Assembly (NCBI GenBank): GCA_039707465.1
Contig: CM077643.1
Coordinates: 332,340,419 to 332,404,418 of the forward strand
DNA length: 64,000 nucleotides
Reading direction: 5' to 3'
Source of the DNA: Rhabdophis nuchalis
Taxonomy: Eukaryota > Chordata > Lepidosauria > Squamata > Natricidae
Shown: positions 10,960-24,212 of the stretch, piece by piece
Layout of the letters: each line of letters opens with the position of its first letter
How positions within the stretch are numbered: the stretch's first letter is position 1
Program-made: the position numbers and the translations under genes
The notes under the pieces: model-generated
What the model was told of the DNA's origin: nothing
Databases searched by the model: none
What the model saw: only the letters and a program-made list of their open reading frames with translations

Positions 10960-12336
10960 ACCCAGTTGATCACTTATCTGAGTGAAATAATCAGAGGGAC
11001 TAGTACTTTCATGAGCATTAAAACTTGCCTTCCACCCCTCCACCACTTCTAAACAAAGCAGTGTATGTGGCTTTGGATCTGGTTGTAGGTGGTTGTAATT
11101 GATTGGGAGATCACTAGGAAAAAAACAAAGTATGGCAAGATTGGAAAGTTGAAAACACATTATAAAAACAAGTGATGGCAGACCACTTCAATGTCCGTCT
11201 CTTAAATGCTGCTGTAATCATTACTGACTGATGACAGGTGTCAAGAAAATTAAATGACTATTTCCATCAGTCAGCTCAAGAGAATTTTTTTCCTAATGCA
11301 GATTTTGACACTTCCCTTTTCTCAATAGCTTCAACTCCATGCTAGGAAAGAAGTTCAAGCAAATAATTTAAAACTCCACTTTCAATTCTCAGCAGATCAC
11401 CTTGGCATTTCTTGTGCTGTTGCTTTGAAATTCTTTTTTCGCAATAAGCAAGAAATCGAACTACAGACAAAGCAGGAAAATTGCCCCTCCTGTCCCCTTG
11501 CAAGTTCCATCAGTTCATTTCAAGTGCACTTTGCCATCTGGATCATAACCTCTTCAGGCGACTGAAATGTACGGGCATAATAGTAGTTTAAAAAAATAGA
11601 GAGTGATAAAAGATTGGGCAAACAAAGCATAGAAAAGACTTTATTTTCTGAATTGCACACTTTACAGAAAACATATAATTGGATCGAGTAAAGGAGAAAA
11701 GAAGCAAGCAAACAATGTTTGAAGTGTTTTGGTATAAATGGTTTGTCTTTTGGGGAATCATGGTAATGAACATATAATTGATTTTTTTTTTAGTTCCCAT
11801 TTAAAGGCCTTTTGGATAAATAGTCTGACAGAAAAGGAATATTGTGATGAATAGAGCCTCCAGGTTGTATGGAACACAAAATCTTTGGCTTTATTTTGAC
11901 TCTTATGTCAGCCTCAGATCTGAGAAAGATAGATGGACATATAGATGCAGTCTTTGAACAAGGTTTGTATCAAACAGCTATTTCACAATCATTAGAACAT
12001 CAGAATGTTCAGATAATCAATAAGTGCAAACCTTTACGAAATGACATTACAAAGATTACAGAAACATTACTGAAACTGAAACTGAAAATAACATTATAAA
12101 GATTACAGAAACATTACTGAACATAAGTGAAACTGAACAAAACAGCAAGAAGTAACAGAAAAACAATCTGAAATCACCCACAAAGCAAAATCATTAAAAA
12201 TGGATTTCCAGTATGAAGACTCTCAAAAGTGTAGGAATTAAAAGAGTGCTTTCATTCTAAAAATGTGTGACGGCAGTGTTTCTTTCATTTACTTAAGTGT
12301 TGGGCCCTTGTTAAGTGCAGCACTGTAGACATGTCA
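10960..12336. other. Mostly featureless; small tandem duplication
   Basis: No gene or known repeat recognised. At about 12044-12120 a segment of roughly 30 bp centred on aaagattacagaaacattac occurs twice about 47 bp apart. Confidence 0.45.
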
Positions 12337-12339
12337 GAT

Positions 12340-12480
12340 GATTTTATATATTTATTTATTAGTTTTATATACCGCCCCCTCTCCCGAACATGGGACTCGG
12401 GGCGGTGCACAGGAATTATAAAATATAAAAAATACAACAATCCAAAAATTAAAACTAGTATTATGATTCCAGCTCCTTTA
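12340..12480 (-). mobile_element. L2-like LINE 3' end fragment
   Basis: The minus-strand L2 tail is visible in its plus-strand form as ttatataccgccccctctcc then gggactcggggcggtgcaca, followed by the A-rich 3' UTR. No coding part remains. Confidence 0.78.
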
Positions 12481-13374
12481 AATGAGGGGAATGTCCTCTT
12501 AAAAATATGGCTCCCTTCTTCTCCTTCCCCCATGACAGCAATAGTTTGAAGGTGTGTGTTTCATGTCAGCAAGATATTGCTCTTCTGAGGGACAATTTAC
12601 ATTAGATTCTCTTATTCCTGAGCAACAGCACTGGATCTGACAGTCCTGAAATGAAAATATGTCATTAATAAGTAAATATTTGACAGATAGTCCTATTTAT
12701 GATTCTCAGGAAGAATGCCCCTGAAAGGTTAAGAGTGACCTTGTCTTTCTTGCAACTTGGTGATATGTCAGGAATTCACCCCATTCCTTGTCAAATGTTA
12801 AAATGTCTCATAAATCGCACAGCCCATAAAATTGTCCTTTCTCCAACCAACATGCATGAATGGAGTGAGAACCTTTTTTTCATTTAAATTATAATGCTAA
12901 AAACAGGCATTTCTTAATATGAAAAAATAATAATACAGTTTTTGAAATAACTGCATTATTAGGGTGACCCAGCTCTACATCATATCCCTGATCCAGAAAT
13001 AAGTTTAGACTGTTTTTGACTGAAACATTATTATTTTTTCTTGGTGTAGAAAGGTCTTGTCATCAGTTCAAGGGGGAACAAAATCCTAAATAATAAATCA
13101 TGCAGTGCAAATAGTGGGTCCAACACAATTTAAGAATGATTCAGATTACAATTTTGTTCCCTTTTATTTAGAAATCAAGACTAAGTGGAACAACACAATA
13201 TAATATTATAAGTTTATTGCTAGCTACATCCTGTTTTTCACACTGACCCACTAAATGCCAGTGGGGCAAGCTCACCATAGTTTTTTCTGCTTCTGATTCT
13301 ATGATTGGTTATTGCCCTTCCTAGAAATAGAATTTAACCACTATGATTATTAGCCAATTTAACCCCTTCCTGCT
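12481..13374. other. No recognisable feature
   Basis: AT-rich DNA without a supported gene or repeat. Confidence 0.45.
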
Positions 13375-13390
13375 AAGGAACATTTTTTCC

Positions 13391-13591
13391 TTCAATTCAA
13401 GTCAAACCCTTGCAGTTTTCTTGGCAACTTTTTTCAGAAGTGGTTTGCCATCGCCTCCTGTCTGGGACTGAGAGAAAATGTCACAGTCATTCTGCTGGCT
13501 TCATGCCCAAGATGGGACCAAAATGAGACTAGAACTCACAACCTCCTGGTTTGTACCCTGATTCCCTAACCAATACACCAAACTGGTTCTC
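13391..13591 (-). mobile_element. tRNA-derived SINE of the Sauria type
   Basis: Read on the minus strand it starts gagaaccagtttggtgtatt with an A-box-like tggtgtattgg and a weak B box (gagttctagtc), then a central part with gcgatggcaaaccacttctg, and a BovB-like end with ttgccaagaaaactgcaa. The order matches the Sauria SINE family, whose 3' end is shared with BovB LINEs. Imperfect target duplications flank it (aaggaacattttttcc at 13375-13390; aaggaccatttatcc at 13592-13606), so the insertion is old. Confidence 0.75.
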
Positions 13592-13606
13592 AAGGACCAT
13601 TTATCC

Positions 13607-15711
13607 TGTTGAAATATAGCCACCATCACATCCTATAGGAATTTCAAAATATAATACACAACCCTAGCTACAAGATGAGGATGGAAGGAGTAGGATGAGG
13701 GGGGGGAGGGGGGAGATAGGATCTCTTATTAATCTATCAATCACAGCCAATGTGAAGCCCTTAGGAGCCCCAAGCCAACTGGCAGAGCCAAGTCTTTAAC
13801 CTCTAATGGAAGGTCAGGATGGTTGGAACCAGCCTTATTCCAGGAGGCAAGATGTTTCATAAGGCAGGCACAATGGCAAAGAAGGCTGGACCCTACCAAC
13901 CAGAATACTCTAGGCCAAGCAACCCATGGCTCTGGAGCCACATGTGGCTCTTTCATCCCTCTGCTGCAGCTCCCTGTCGCTCAAAATATGTGTCACAACC
14001 GCCAATTTGCGACATCTTCCGGCACACGATTTATTGAGCTTTTTGACCCCCAGGAGGTTTTGTGGTTCCTGGACTTTTCTTTTCTTTAAGTATTTAAGGT
14101 TGCTCTAGCTAATGGGGCTTGCAATGTGCCTCCTCTTCTGGCATGGGTGGAGCAGAGCAGTCCCAGTGGAATGACACATTCCCCTCAGGTAGCTTCTATT
14201 GTAGCTACCATAAGAGAGAAAACTGAGACTACTTATGAAGTTGGATTGGGAGCATATATAGTTCAAGGGACATATGGGTTGCCTCCTGTGCTGCTTTGCT
14301 GGTATAATTTTTACATAACTCAGAACAAGTGGCTGTGTGTGACTCTGATTTTTCCTTAGCATGAGGCTGTTTGCACTATTTTATAATTAGCTCCCCATAA
14401 TACAAAGCCACTTCTTGCTTTTCTCTCATAGCTACTTACTATTTTAACTTTCAGAAAGTTTAAATGAGAAAGGTAGAGTTGCTGAAAAAGCAATGAATCA
14501 CTCAAGCTGAACTTTAACACCCTTTCAACATCTAATTAGTTGAATTAGAGTCACTTTGCAGGAGAGTCAATCAATTCTTTAGCTTTCGCTGCCCCAATGG
14601 TTTTGGAATTTGATGATGTTATCATTACTTCAGAGGTGATACTCACTTAGCATTTTAATAAGTACATTTTCTAGTCCTTTTCTGTTGAAATAGACAATGG
14701 CATAACCTGAAATATTGTCTTTACAATTGCATTCTTCATTGGGCAATCATGAATTCTCATCAGAAGATATCAACGAAACATTCTTATTTCTTCTGCACGG
14801 AACAAGAAAATTACTGTCAACTAGCCTTACTATATGATTTGTAGGATCAAAATGTAATTAGCAGGCCAGAATTTGAATGGAAAGAATACATTCCAACTGC
14901 AAAAAATGCAGTGCTTAATTTAACTACAGATATAAATGATTGTAAGATGAGGGTCCCACTATAGGCTGGAAACCAGACTTTCATTTATAATGTTAATCAT
15001 GATGAATCAGTCTCTTGCAGTTTTAGTAAAATTTAAGCCAATCCACTTAACATTTAAATTGAATGCTCTTGCTCTGGAGTTGGCATTTCAATCTTGAAAT
15101 GCTAAAGGGAGCAGAGTATTATGAAGCTACTCAGAACTGGTAAACAATATGATTTCTTCCTTGGACTGAAAGCATCTGAAATAACAGGCTACTAGGCTTC
15201 ACTCCAGAGGGCACAATACTGTGTTTTTCCCCACAATGTCTTGTAGTTCTGATGGTTCATTCTGAGTCTTCAGGGTAAGTCATTGGGGTATTCTGCTATG
15301 AGGACAGACACATCCAGTTTGATGCCTCACTCTTAGGAATTACCAGAGCAAGTCACTGGACAGGTATGTTCTCCAGAGAGAATTCAAGTGTAGACTTGGT
15401 CATATTTCAACACTGGGGCTCTCTGCACATTAGGAATATCTGAATAGTATTTTTTTTCCTTTTGGTACATATCTAAATATAGATATGCAATAAACTATAA
15501 AGTTATGTAGTTTGTTTTTATATAAGAATGACTTTTGATGGCTGCAGAAAGGATGCAGATACCAGGAGACACATCTTTAGTCTATGAAAAATAGAATCTG
15601 TTCTTCAACTGAAAGGTACGAAGTGTTAATGACATTTTTACAGTGGCATATGTATTTAGCACCACGAGAATCTTGGTGAAAATTAACTATCACAACATTG
15701 ATGAAGGAATT
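13607..15711. other. No recognisable feature
   Basis: No repeat family or coding region recognised. A G-rich run (about 13698-13714) is present. Overlapping short frames near 13740-14360 on both strands look like chance. Confidence 0.45.
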
Positions 15712-16075
15712 CAGGTAGTCCTTGATTTACAACAGCTGGTTTAGTCATCATTTGAACTACTGAAAAAATGGACCTATGATCAGTTTTCACACTTGCAACC
15801 ATTATAACATCCCCATGGTCACATGATCACAATGTTTATTTGACAGTTGCAGTGTTCCGGAGTCATGAGATCTCCTTTTGTGACCTTCTGACAAGCAAAG
15901 TCAATGAGGAAGTCAGATTCATTTAACATCCGTGTTACTAACTTAACAACTGCAGTGATTCACTTAACAACTGTGGCAAAAAGGATCATACAATGGGGTA
16001 AAACTCACTTAACAACTGTCTCACTTAGCAACAGAAATTTGGGTTTCAATTGTGGTCATAAATTAGGACTAGCTG
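15712..16075. mobile_element. Non-autonomous TIR DNA transposon, complete copy
   Basis: Ends are caggtagtccttgatttac and taaattaggactagctg, imperfect inverted repeats of each other. The interior matches the interrupted copy at 1258-4405, including ccccatggtcacatgatca, gtgaccttctgacaagcaaa and the TTAACAACTG phrases repeated through the right half. About 364 bp and non-coding. I could not identify a target duplication, so the superfamily is undecided. Confidence 0.78.
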
Positions 16076-16192
16076 TATATGGGCTTCAAACATCTATGCC
16101 ATTTCAATAGGAAGTTAGTCCGATAGCAACTTTACTCTAGTGGGTAAGTATGTAAAACAACTCGGGATCTGGTGAACACGAGCACTTCTGCC

Positions 16193-16308
16193 CAGAGGTG
16201 GATTGCTCCCAGTTCGGCTGAACTAGTAGTGGTATTTTTGCCTGGGTGGCAAAACTGGCAATGCCCAGGCTTGCCATGCCCCTGAACCACTTCCCTCGCC
16301 ACCACTGA
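16193..16308. mobile_element. Possible small TIR element (CAGAGGTGG...CCACCACTG)
   Basis: Left end cagaggtggattgctccc and right end cctcgccaccactg share only the terminal 9 bases as inverted repeats. The ends resemble those of the elements at 24933 and 59875. No target duplication is evident. Confidence 0.35.
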
Positions 16309-16334
16309 TGCCACCGCCATGTTGTTTTCTAGTG

Positions 16335-16404
16335 ACCATGCGTGTGCAGTTCATTGTAAATTGTTCTGCACAGGCACAAAGAACAATTTACATTGAACTG
16401 TGCA
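16335..16404. repeat. Imperfect inverted repeat (hairpin)
   Basis: tgtgcagttcattgtaaatt at the left pairs with aatttacattgaactgtgca at the right across a short loop. Not assigned to a family. Confidence 0.6.
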
Positions 16405-16499
16405 AACACACACATACAAAGCATGTGAGAAGCAAACCAGTAGTAAAACTGGCAGCAACCCACAACTGCTTCTGCCCCATATAATAGTACCCATGGTAA

Positions 16500-16570
16500 T
16501 AGTTCCAAGCACCATATTCCTTTCCAAGCACCATTTTCGTGGTGCTTTTCCAAGCACCATTTTCATGTAT
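16500..16570 (+). repeat. Short imperfect tandem repeats
   Basis: ttccaagcaccat occurs three times within about 60 bp. Confidence 0.6.
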
Positions 16571-16807
16571 TAAGAAAGATGGTGTTATAAAAATTCCAAC
16601 AAATGAACTATTCCCCACCTACAATCAATACATCTCAAAGCACATTAGGGTGAAGTCTTTCCATGTTTTCTTTTTTTATTGCCCCTCTGTGAACCAGCAA
16701 ACTGACAAGACTCTTCACTGATAAAGGAACTTGAAGGGGCTTGTTTTTATCATTATCTCGTGAATCCTTATCAGTCTGGGGAGAGATCATTACATGCTGT
16801 TTGTTAC

Positions 16808-16847
16808 ATTCTGTCTGGGCTGCTCTCAAAGGCAGCCCAGACAGAAT
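16808..16847. repeat. Perfect 16-bp hairpin
   Basis: attctgtctgggctgc (16808-16823), an 8-base loop, then its exact reverse complement (16832-16847). No T run follows, so it is not terminator-like; origin unknown. Confidence 0.8.
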
Positions 16848-19554
16848 ACACTATAGTGGCCTAATCTGAAAGGACCATATCTCTTATTCCCATGTGCCCA
16901 AACAGGAAAATAAGAATTATATGCCTTTAATACATGAAGTCAGAACATATGCCTTTAAAACATGAAGTCAGTAAAGAGTAGGGACCCAGCTGTCACAACC
17001 CTAATCTTAGTTCTGTGCTTTATTCTGATGGCATCTATATTCTACCATTGTTTGACTCTACTATTTCTACTTGTTCTCTACAGTATATTTACCCATGGAA
17101 AGCCATATCTAGGAGTGGGACTCCTCATTGGGACTTACAGGTGCGAACCAGAAAAGCAGCTGGTAGGAGAATCCCTGAAAGATCTAGTGAGATTGTCAAG
17201 GAAGGAAAATTCTTTGTCCCCGTACTCAAAGAGTAGCCATTCGCGAGTCATTGACTCAAGACACATTCTCCACAAATACAATGTTCACTAATGAGACAGA
17301 AGGTAAGTCTAACTGCTAAACAGATGCAAATTGATGGCACTCATGAAAGGAGCCACTTGTGGCCCTGGGAATATTGTGGCAGTAACAGGCAGAGTCACTA
17401 CTTTCTTCCTGTTAGACATACACTGGGATTTTGGTCAGTGAGGTTAATGGAATCAGATGACCTGCTGCATTAAAGCCCAAGAAAAGCAAAAGATAGTAGA
17501 AGGCCAAAACATTCACTGAAGCTTCATGTGATGCATCTCTTTCAAGCCAAATTACACAGTGAAGCTGGTCCTTTGCTTCCCTTCAGCAGAGTAAATAGTC
17601 TCTACCATGCAAAATGCAGCACATTTCGTACCTCCCTAGTAGTTCTCTCTTGGAGTTTTAAATACGTTCCATTTATGGTCATCTTGTGCATTTGAAAACA
17701 CAGCTAATGGATAAATTTGCATTGACATTTTTTTCCCAAAGGAAGCTTACTGCAAATAGGGTAAATGGTATGGTACGGAAAATTCTGGCTATCCTTGCAA
17801 AGTGGTGGCAATCCTATTCAGCCACTTTACTGTTTCTGAAAGAATAAAATATATTCTTTGTGTTTTGAAATATCTGCGTATTGTAGCTGTCCAGTGCTTC
17901 AGAAATTATGCTAAAGAATGGCCAAGAGCACAACAGATATCTGTCTGAAGCTCTTCAAACAGGAGTGTTTTCCCTGTAATCTCTCATAGTTGCCGTGTAA
18001 TCCTGTGGCTGTGGCTGTTTTAAAGAGTTGCATTAAGGACTACATTTATGTTCTCATGCACCCTGAAACACCTTGAAACCAAATCTGAAGTACTGTATAA
18101 TCTTACTGTATATACCATAAGTTGAAAATTTTTAATTAATACCAGATACTTGCCTATGCTCATCTCATTATAGATAATAGGAATAGTGTAATATGGGATG
18201 CACAAGAGAGGGAGTGTTTTCTGTTTTGTGCAAAGATTTGCCCATTATAACGTTTAAAAAGCATCCTCTCCTCTCCATTCCTCTCTCCTCTTCTTCTGTC
18301 TTCTCTCCTCTAATAGAAAAGAACAATTTCAAATGAATGAGTATTATGTTGATATTGGAAAACACTATGGTTATTATAAGCTAGTTCTAAAATAATGAAA
18401 CCTACAAAATTGTAACCATAAAGCATGGAAATATACGATGCATGTCTGATCCTTTCATAACCAGGATGCTACAACTGAGTATCAAATGAAACTGGGGGAT
18501 TAAAGGAATGTTCCTATCTCCAAAATATTATTTAAGCTTAAAATGATTGTGGAAAAAGTGCACTTTAATCACTGCTCTTTTAAATAACATTTTCTATTAT
18601 TGCAAATGTTAATAAGAAATCCAGTTAATATCAAAATTCAGAAGAGGTGCACTCAGCACAATATTCAATTTAAAAAGCATTTATCTGAGTTATATATGTG
18701 ATAAAATTCAAGTCAATGCAGATTTCTCCCTCCACTATCTCATGCCCTTCAGATGCATTAACTATAATTTATGTCTTTTTATTTCCATCTTTGTATTATT
18801 TTTTAAGTTAAGGAGAACTCCATTGTCACATAAAAGAGAATTAGATGCAATCTGGGAAAAGGTCTAATTTTAACCTCAGAAAATATTTCTAATCAGGATG
18901 GCTGAAAATTGATGATTCTTCTATCAGAAAAGAGCAGAATTAAAGTCAATAAAGGAGTTGACAAAATGTTATTAAGTGCTTTTATCATTTTGATACTTTC
19001 AGGATGGCCCTGTCATCAGAATAAAACAGTCTACTTTCCTTTAGTAATTCAGTTTCCCTCTAGCTGTCAGTAGCCATAAACTTTTCGTTTGGAGATAGGA
19101 ACATTGTTTTATGCTTGGACTGGCATAAAGGACTTTGCAGGTTAAAATATTTAAAACTACTGTTAGCTTTGGAAAACAAAGATATTTTCTTATCTTTAGT
19201 ATAATCCATCCATTAGTTTACCCATCATTTCCAGTAACTTAAGATTCATTTCTTGTTTATTGTCAGCATAGGCTCCATCAAATATAGACCTATTGTGTTT
19301 TTAGAGCAAATGCAGCATTTTAGGATAGATGTGAAGCTTTCCTTTACTATTTTACTCCCGCAAACTATTGCAGACTGCCTAAAATTCCTCTTAAACATCA
19401 GATTTGGTACCATTGCTCAGAACCCATCACTGCCTTTTTCTGGGGTAGAATAGTTCAAATCAATTAGTTGTTGAAGTGGAACATCTCCCAATAATATCTT
19501 GCTAATTAAGCTTCAACAATAAAGTGAGATTAATGCAGAACAAGGGAAAGTTGT
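16848..19554. other. No recognisable feature
   Basis: Only a short direct duplication of about 27 bp (atgcctttaa, then acatgaagtcag, near 16920-16973). No repeat family; the frame at 16962-17291 has no recognisable protein character. Confidence 0.45.
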
Positions 19555-19635
19555 CTCCTCTTCCTCCTCCTCCTCCTCCCCTTCCTTCCTTCCTTCCTTC
19601 CTTCCTTCCTTCCTTACTTCCTTCCTTCCCTCCTT
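19555..19635 (+). repeat. (TCC)n / (TTCC)n microsatellite
   Basis: A TCC run followed by about a dozen TTCC units, slightly interrupted at the end. Confidence 0.95.
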
Positions 19636-20189
19636 GACAATTATTTATAACTAATGTAAACTTTTAAGAAACCACTCTTCACGTAAGTCATTAGTGATTA
19701 CTAACTACTGAGGTTTTTTTTTGCTAATTTAGTATGATGATCTAAAATTTTGTGGGGTTTTAATAATTATTAAATATTTTTAACATTCAAATATCTACAC
19801 TGTGATATTGAGTCAAGACAATTCCGCTCTTTTCATCATCAGAGAAAATATTTAACATGTCTTTCCTTTTTAAGTTTAAGGTAATAAAACTCAATATACA
19901 ATCTCAAAATAAATTTGAGATTTATCAATCTATTCTGATAACGGATAATCTATCTTGTCTTACTCTTATTCAAAGTGGGAGAGAAAATTACTCTCACTCT
20001 GAATTGCTTTTATTATTGTACAATGTTACAATGAGATGGGGAGCTTTTGGTTTGTAACTAAAGAGAGTTAGAAGAGCCTAGCTCCTCCTACATTTTGGGT
20101 CCCATTCCAACATTTTAAGTTACCCTAAAAAAAGTTCCTTTTATTTAAGGAATACTCCTACTGAAGCTTCAGGCTGGGTAGAGGTTTGG
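19636..20189. other. No recognisable feature
   Basis: AT-rich; the short frame at 19857-20057 is not supported. Confidence 0.45.
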
Positions 20190-20400
20190 ATGTACATATT
20201 TATTTAGTTATTTAAATATATTGGCCGCCCACCTCCAGTGGTCTTTGGGCAGCATACAAAACTAAGAAATACATGAAATCAGCTAAAAACAATGAATCAA
20301 AATAGTCCTGACTAAAATAATCTAATAAATAGCCTAGACAACAACAATTTAATAGACGGAAAAATATCCAGGGACTTGCAAAGGTATAAAGAGCAGTGAA
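20190..20400 (-). mobile_element. Possible LINE 3' end fragment
   Basis: Plus-strand text aatatattggccgcccacct then ggtctttgggcagcataca has the layout of a minus-strand LINE tail (complement of a cgccc...gggcgg motif), followed by A-rich 3' UTR-like sequence. Family unclear. Confidence 0.45.
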
Positions 20401-20458
20401 GATCTTTCCACTCATACCATCAATGTTAAACCAATGAGCCGATAGGAGAAGCTAAAAG

Positions 20459-20800
20459 ATGACTGAACAAGAAGTTGTGACTCTGGAAAGAATGCAGAAA
20501 AGAGCAGCAAAGATAGTTAGGGGACTGAAGGCTAAAGCATATGAAGAATGGTTGCAGGAATTGAGTATGTCTACTTTAATGAAAAGAAGGATTAGGGGTG
20601 ATATGATAGCAGTGTTCCAATATTTGAGGGGCTCCAACAAAGAAGAGGGGGTCAATCTGTTCTCCAAATCACCTGAAGGCAGGAGAAGAAGCAATCAATT
20701 GAAACTAATCAAGGAGAGAACCAACCTAGAACTAGGGAGAAATTTCCTGACGGGGAAACAATTAATCAGTGGAATAACTGTCTCTAGAAGTATATTAGGA
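20459..20800 (+). mobile_element. CR1 LINE C-terminal fragment
   Basis: Frame with TLERMQKRAAKIVRGLKAKA, EEWLQELSMSTLMKRRIRGD, MIAVFQYLRG and NLELGRNFLTG, matching the CR1 C-terminus encoded on the minus strand at 91-525. The frame is lost after about 20760, where NLWNSLP would be expected. No 3' tail is recognisable, so it is truncated at both ends. Confidence 0.87.
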
Positions 20801-22004
20801 TATTAGGATTAATATTAGGATTATATGAGTTTGATTAATGTAACAATTGACTGTTGTTATTTGTATTAACATGAGCCATACCCAGAGGCCATGTTGTTCA
20901 TGTATTGATGTTGATATATTTTTTAAAATAAAAACCCAATAAACCTTGGGGAGAAAAAAGAAAAATCCTTTTTAGATTCAGAAATTCACATGAAACATTC
21001 AGCTCTGCTTTAGTTTTTCTTAAAATGCTTATTATCCCAAAAATGAAAATTGTCACTCACCTTTTTTTTCCTTGTAACTGTGCCAACTTTCCACCTCATG
21101 TTGTGTAGACAATGTGAGTTAGGAAGTATTGTATATATAAAGACTTTTCTCCGGTCTCTTTTGTAAAGATAAGAGCTTCTTTTCCTGCAAATAAAATGTC
21201 ATCCTGCTTTATGACGATCCCTGTAGTGTCAAAGCAAGTCACAATAACACAAGTCCTACAATATTGCTATGTATTTACAGCTTCCAGAATGCTTTCTGAT
21301 GAGATATAAATAAAAATATTGCGCCAAGCAAAACAAAGAAACAAATTGATGACATGAACACAATGCTACCAGTGCAAATTCTTAATAAACCCATTGCTTT
21401 TAATTAGTTTAGTTTTTCTTTTTAACAAATCAGGAACTTGAATAATTCTTAGAGGATTCCTTTTTAACAATAACACAAGGATATAATACACTGTTTTTGT
21501 CACTATCTCCCCAAACAATGAGAAGTTCAAGGACAGTGCAACTCCATAGGAATTATTTTTTCTTTTACCATCATTTCCTTTGTCCATACTTAAATAACAT
21601 TCCTATGAGGTTGGCTATCATAAAATGCTGTGTAATCTTATATTAATGAAATTCTGATTTGTGTGAGAAGGTTACAGCTAGTGCAATTTATCACAAAGCT
21701 TTTGAGTGTGCCATGAGATGAAAGCCATTCCAGACATTGTTTTTAAAGTCTTTAAAGTTCTCAACAATCTCAAATTAGACATTGTTCCAACCTAGAAGCT
21801 ATTCCTAGAGTTTCTTCTTGCCTCTTCATGTTCCTTAGTCTTCTCTTGAAATCTTTATTGAGTTTCTGCAAGTGGAATGTTGATGTAGACCAATGTTTCT
21901 CAAACATTTTATTCTCATTTTACATTCTTAAAAAAAATAATTGTGGACTTTAAAGAGCTTTTTGGATTACTGTATTAGAAATTAAAACTGAGAAATGTTG
22001 GCAT
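20801..22004. other. No recognisable feature
   Basis: AT-rich DNA; nothing supported. Confidence 0.45.
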
Positions 22005-22058
22005 ATTCATTCATTCATTCATTCATTCATTCATTCATTCATTCATTCATTCATTCAT
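22005..22058 (+). repeat. (ATTC)n microsatellite
   Basis: About 13 uninterrupted ATTC units. Confidence 0.97.
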
Positions 22059-22441
22059 GCATCCATTTGATTTGCAGACCTCGTAAAAGAGTTTCAGGGA
22101 CTTCCAGCATTTTGAAAACTTCTGAAGAACATGTGAGAGGCTGTTTATCTCCCGTGGAAGATGTGTCCTTGTAATCTCTTACATTTAAGAAAATAATGAA
22201 ATTTATGATGGTGAAACAAGATGACAGAAATGGAAAAACAAAGTAGAGAGGATACCATACAGAAGTATATGTTAAAACGCAACAGAATTTTGAATACGTC
22301 TAATTTAACTGAGTTTCTATTCAGAAGTGCTTTGACCAATCCAGTGCCAAACTACACTAACATATTCGGCTGTAATCTTTTGGGCTGGGCCCAGATGTAT
22401 TTAATTCAAGTCCATCTTCAGCCATAGAAGCCACATGGACT

Positions 22442-24212
22442 ACTATTTTTATTTTATTTTAATCACATTTATATCCCTCCCTTCTCCACAAGGGACCCAG
22501 GATGGCGCACAGGAATTTAAAAAACATACAAAAACAATAAATACAGAATTTAAAAACATATTAAATTATAATCCTATGCTGAAATCCAATTAAAAAACCC
22601 TCAATTTAAAACTATCTAAAATAGTCCCGGGGTTAGGCTAGGCCGGCTTGCTGAAAAAGATGTGTTTTTAGACACTGGCGGAAGAGGCGGAGGTCCGAGA
22701 TGGTACCCAATTCAGGGGGTAGGTCGTTCCAAAGGGCAGGGCCCACCACAGAGAAGGCTCTCCCCCTGGGTGTCGCCAGACGGCATTGCCCGGCCGATGG
22801 CACCCCGAGAAGGCCCTCTCTGTGGGAGCGGATCGGCCAAAGGGATGTATGTGTCAGGAGGCGGTCTCGCATATAACTAGGCCCCGAGCCATGGAGCGCT
22901 TTAAAGATGGTCGTCAGAACCTTGAAGCGCACCCGAAAGGCCACAGGAAGCCAGTGCAGCTCGCGCAGGATCGGTGTTATATGGGAGCATCTAGAGGCTC
23001 CCGTAATCACCCACGCGGCTGCATTCTGGACTAACTGTAGCTTTCGAGTGCACCTCAAGGGAAGCCCCATGTAGAGAGCATTACAGTAGTCGAGTCAGGA
23101 CGTCACGAGAGCTTGAGTGACTGTGCGAAGGGCTCCCCGGTCCAGTAAGGGGCGCAATTGGCGCATCAGGCATACCTGATGAAACGCCCCCCTGGCCACG
23201 GCCGCCACATGGTCCTCCATAGACAGTCGGGAGTCCAGGAGGACACCCAAATTGCATGCCCTCTCCACGGGGGCCAGTGTTTCGCCCCCAATGGCCAGAG
23301 TTGGAGTAATCTGGCTGAACCGGGGTGCCGGAAACCACAGCCACTCAGTCTTGGACGGGTTGAGCTTGAGTTTGTTACTACCCATCCAGATCCGTACGGC
23401 CTCCAAACACCGGGACAGCACCTCGTTGGGGTGGTCTGGGGTGGATATGTACAACTGGGTGTCATCAGCATACAGATGGTATCCCACCCCAAAACCACAG
23501 ATGATCTCACCCAGCGGCTTCATATATGTGTTAAACAGGAGGGGCGAGAGGACTGACCCCTGAGGAACCCCGCATAAGAGGGGTCTCGAAGTCGACCTCT
23601 GCCCTCCTGTCAACACATATTGCGACCAACCAGAGAGGTAGGACGAGAACCACTGTAAAACGGTGCCTCCCAGCCCCAACCCCCCCCCCCAGTCGGTGCA
23701 ATAGGATACCATGGTCGATGGTATCAAAAGCTGCTGAGAGGTCTAACAGGACTAGGATAGAGGAACAGCCTCTATCCCGCGCCCTCCAGAGATCATCAAC
23801 CAACGCGACCAATGCCGTCTCGGTGCTGTGACCGGGTCGGAAGCCGGACTGGCGTGGGTCTAGATAATCAACTTCCTCCAGGTGTTGCGGAAACTGTTGG
23901 GCCACCACACTCTCAACAACCTTCACTAAAAAGTGAAGGTTGGAGACCGGACGATAGTTCTCCAATAATGCTGGGTCCAGGGAAGGCTTCTTGAGGAGGG
24001 GCCTCACTACCGCCTCTTTCAAGATGGCAGGCAAGGACCCCTCACTCAAAGATGCGTTGACAATACCCTGGAGCCAGCCTCGTGTCATCTCCCAGGATGC
24101 CAGTACAAGCCAGGAGGAACACGGGTCCAATAAACATGTGGTCACCTTAAGTCTCCTTGACAGCCTGTCCATATCCTTGGTAGTAACAAAGTCAATTATC
24201 ACACCCAATTTA
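22442..24212 (-). mobile_element. L2-like LINE with RT and C-terminal domain, 5'-truncated
   Basis: Reads leftwards. 24208-23531 encodes the RT start ([68 protein letters not shown]). The frame shifts at a C-run near 23683-23694, and 23727-23095 continues with [39 protein letters not shown], catalytic YADD (23461-23472) and LNPSKTEWLWFPAP. 23070-22633 holds the C-terminal domain (LHWLPVAFRVRFKVLTTIFK; GRAFSVVGPALWNDLPPELG). The 3' UTR ends at an A/T-rich tail near 22442. It is better preserved than the copy at 7030. Upstream endonuclease is missing. Confidence 0.9.

Noticed and set aside
16962..17291. 109-codon frame with a hydrophobic stretch, as a possible membrane protein
   Set aside because: The hydrophobic run is short and typical of AT-rich, T-rich DNA; no start context or homology I can name.
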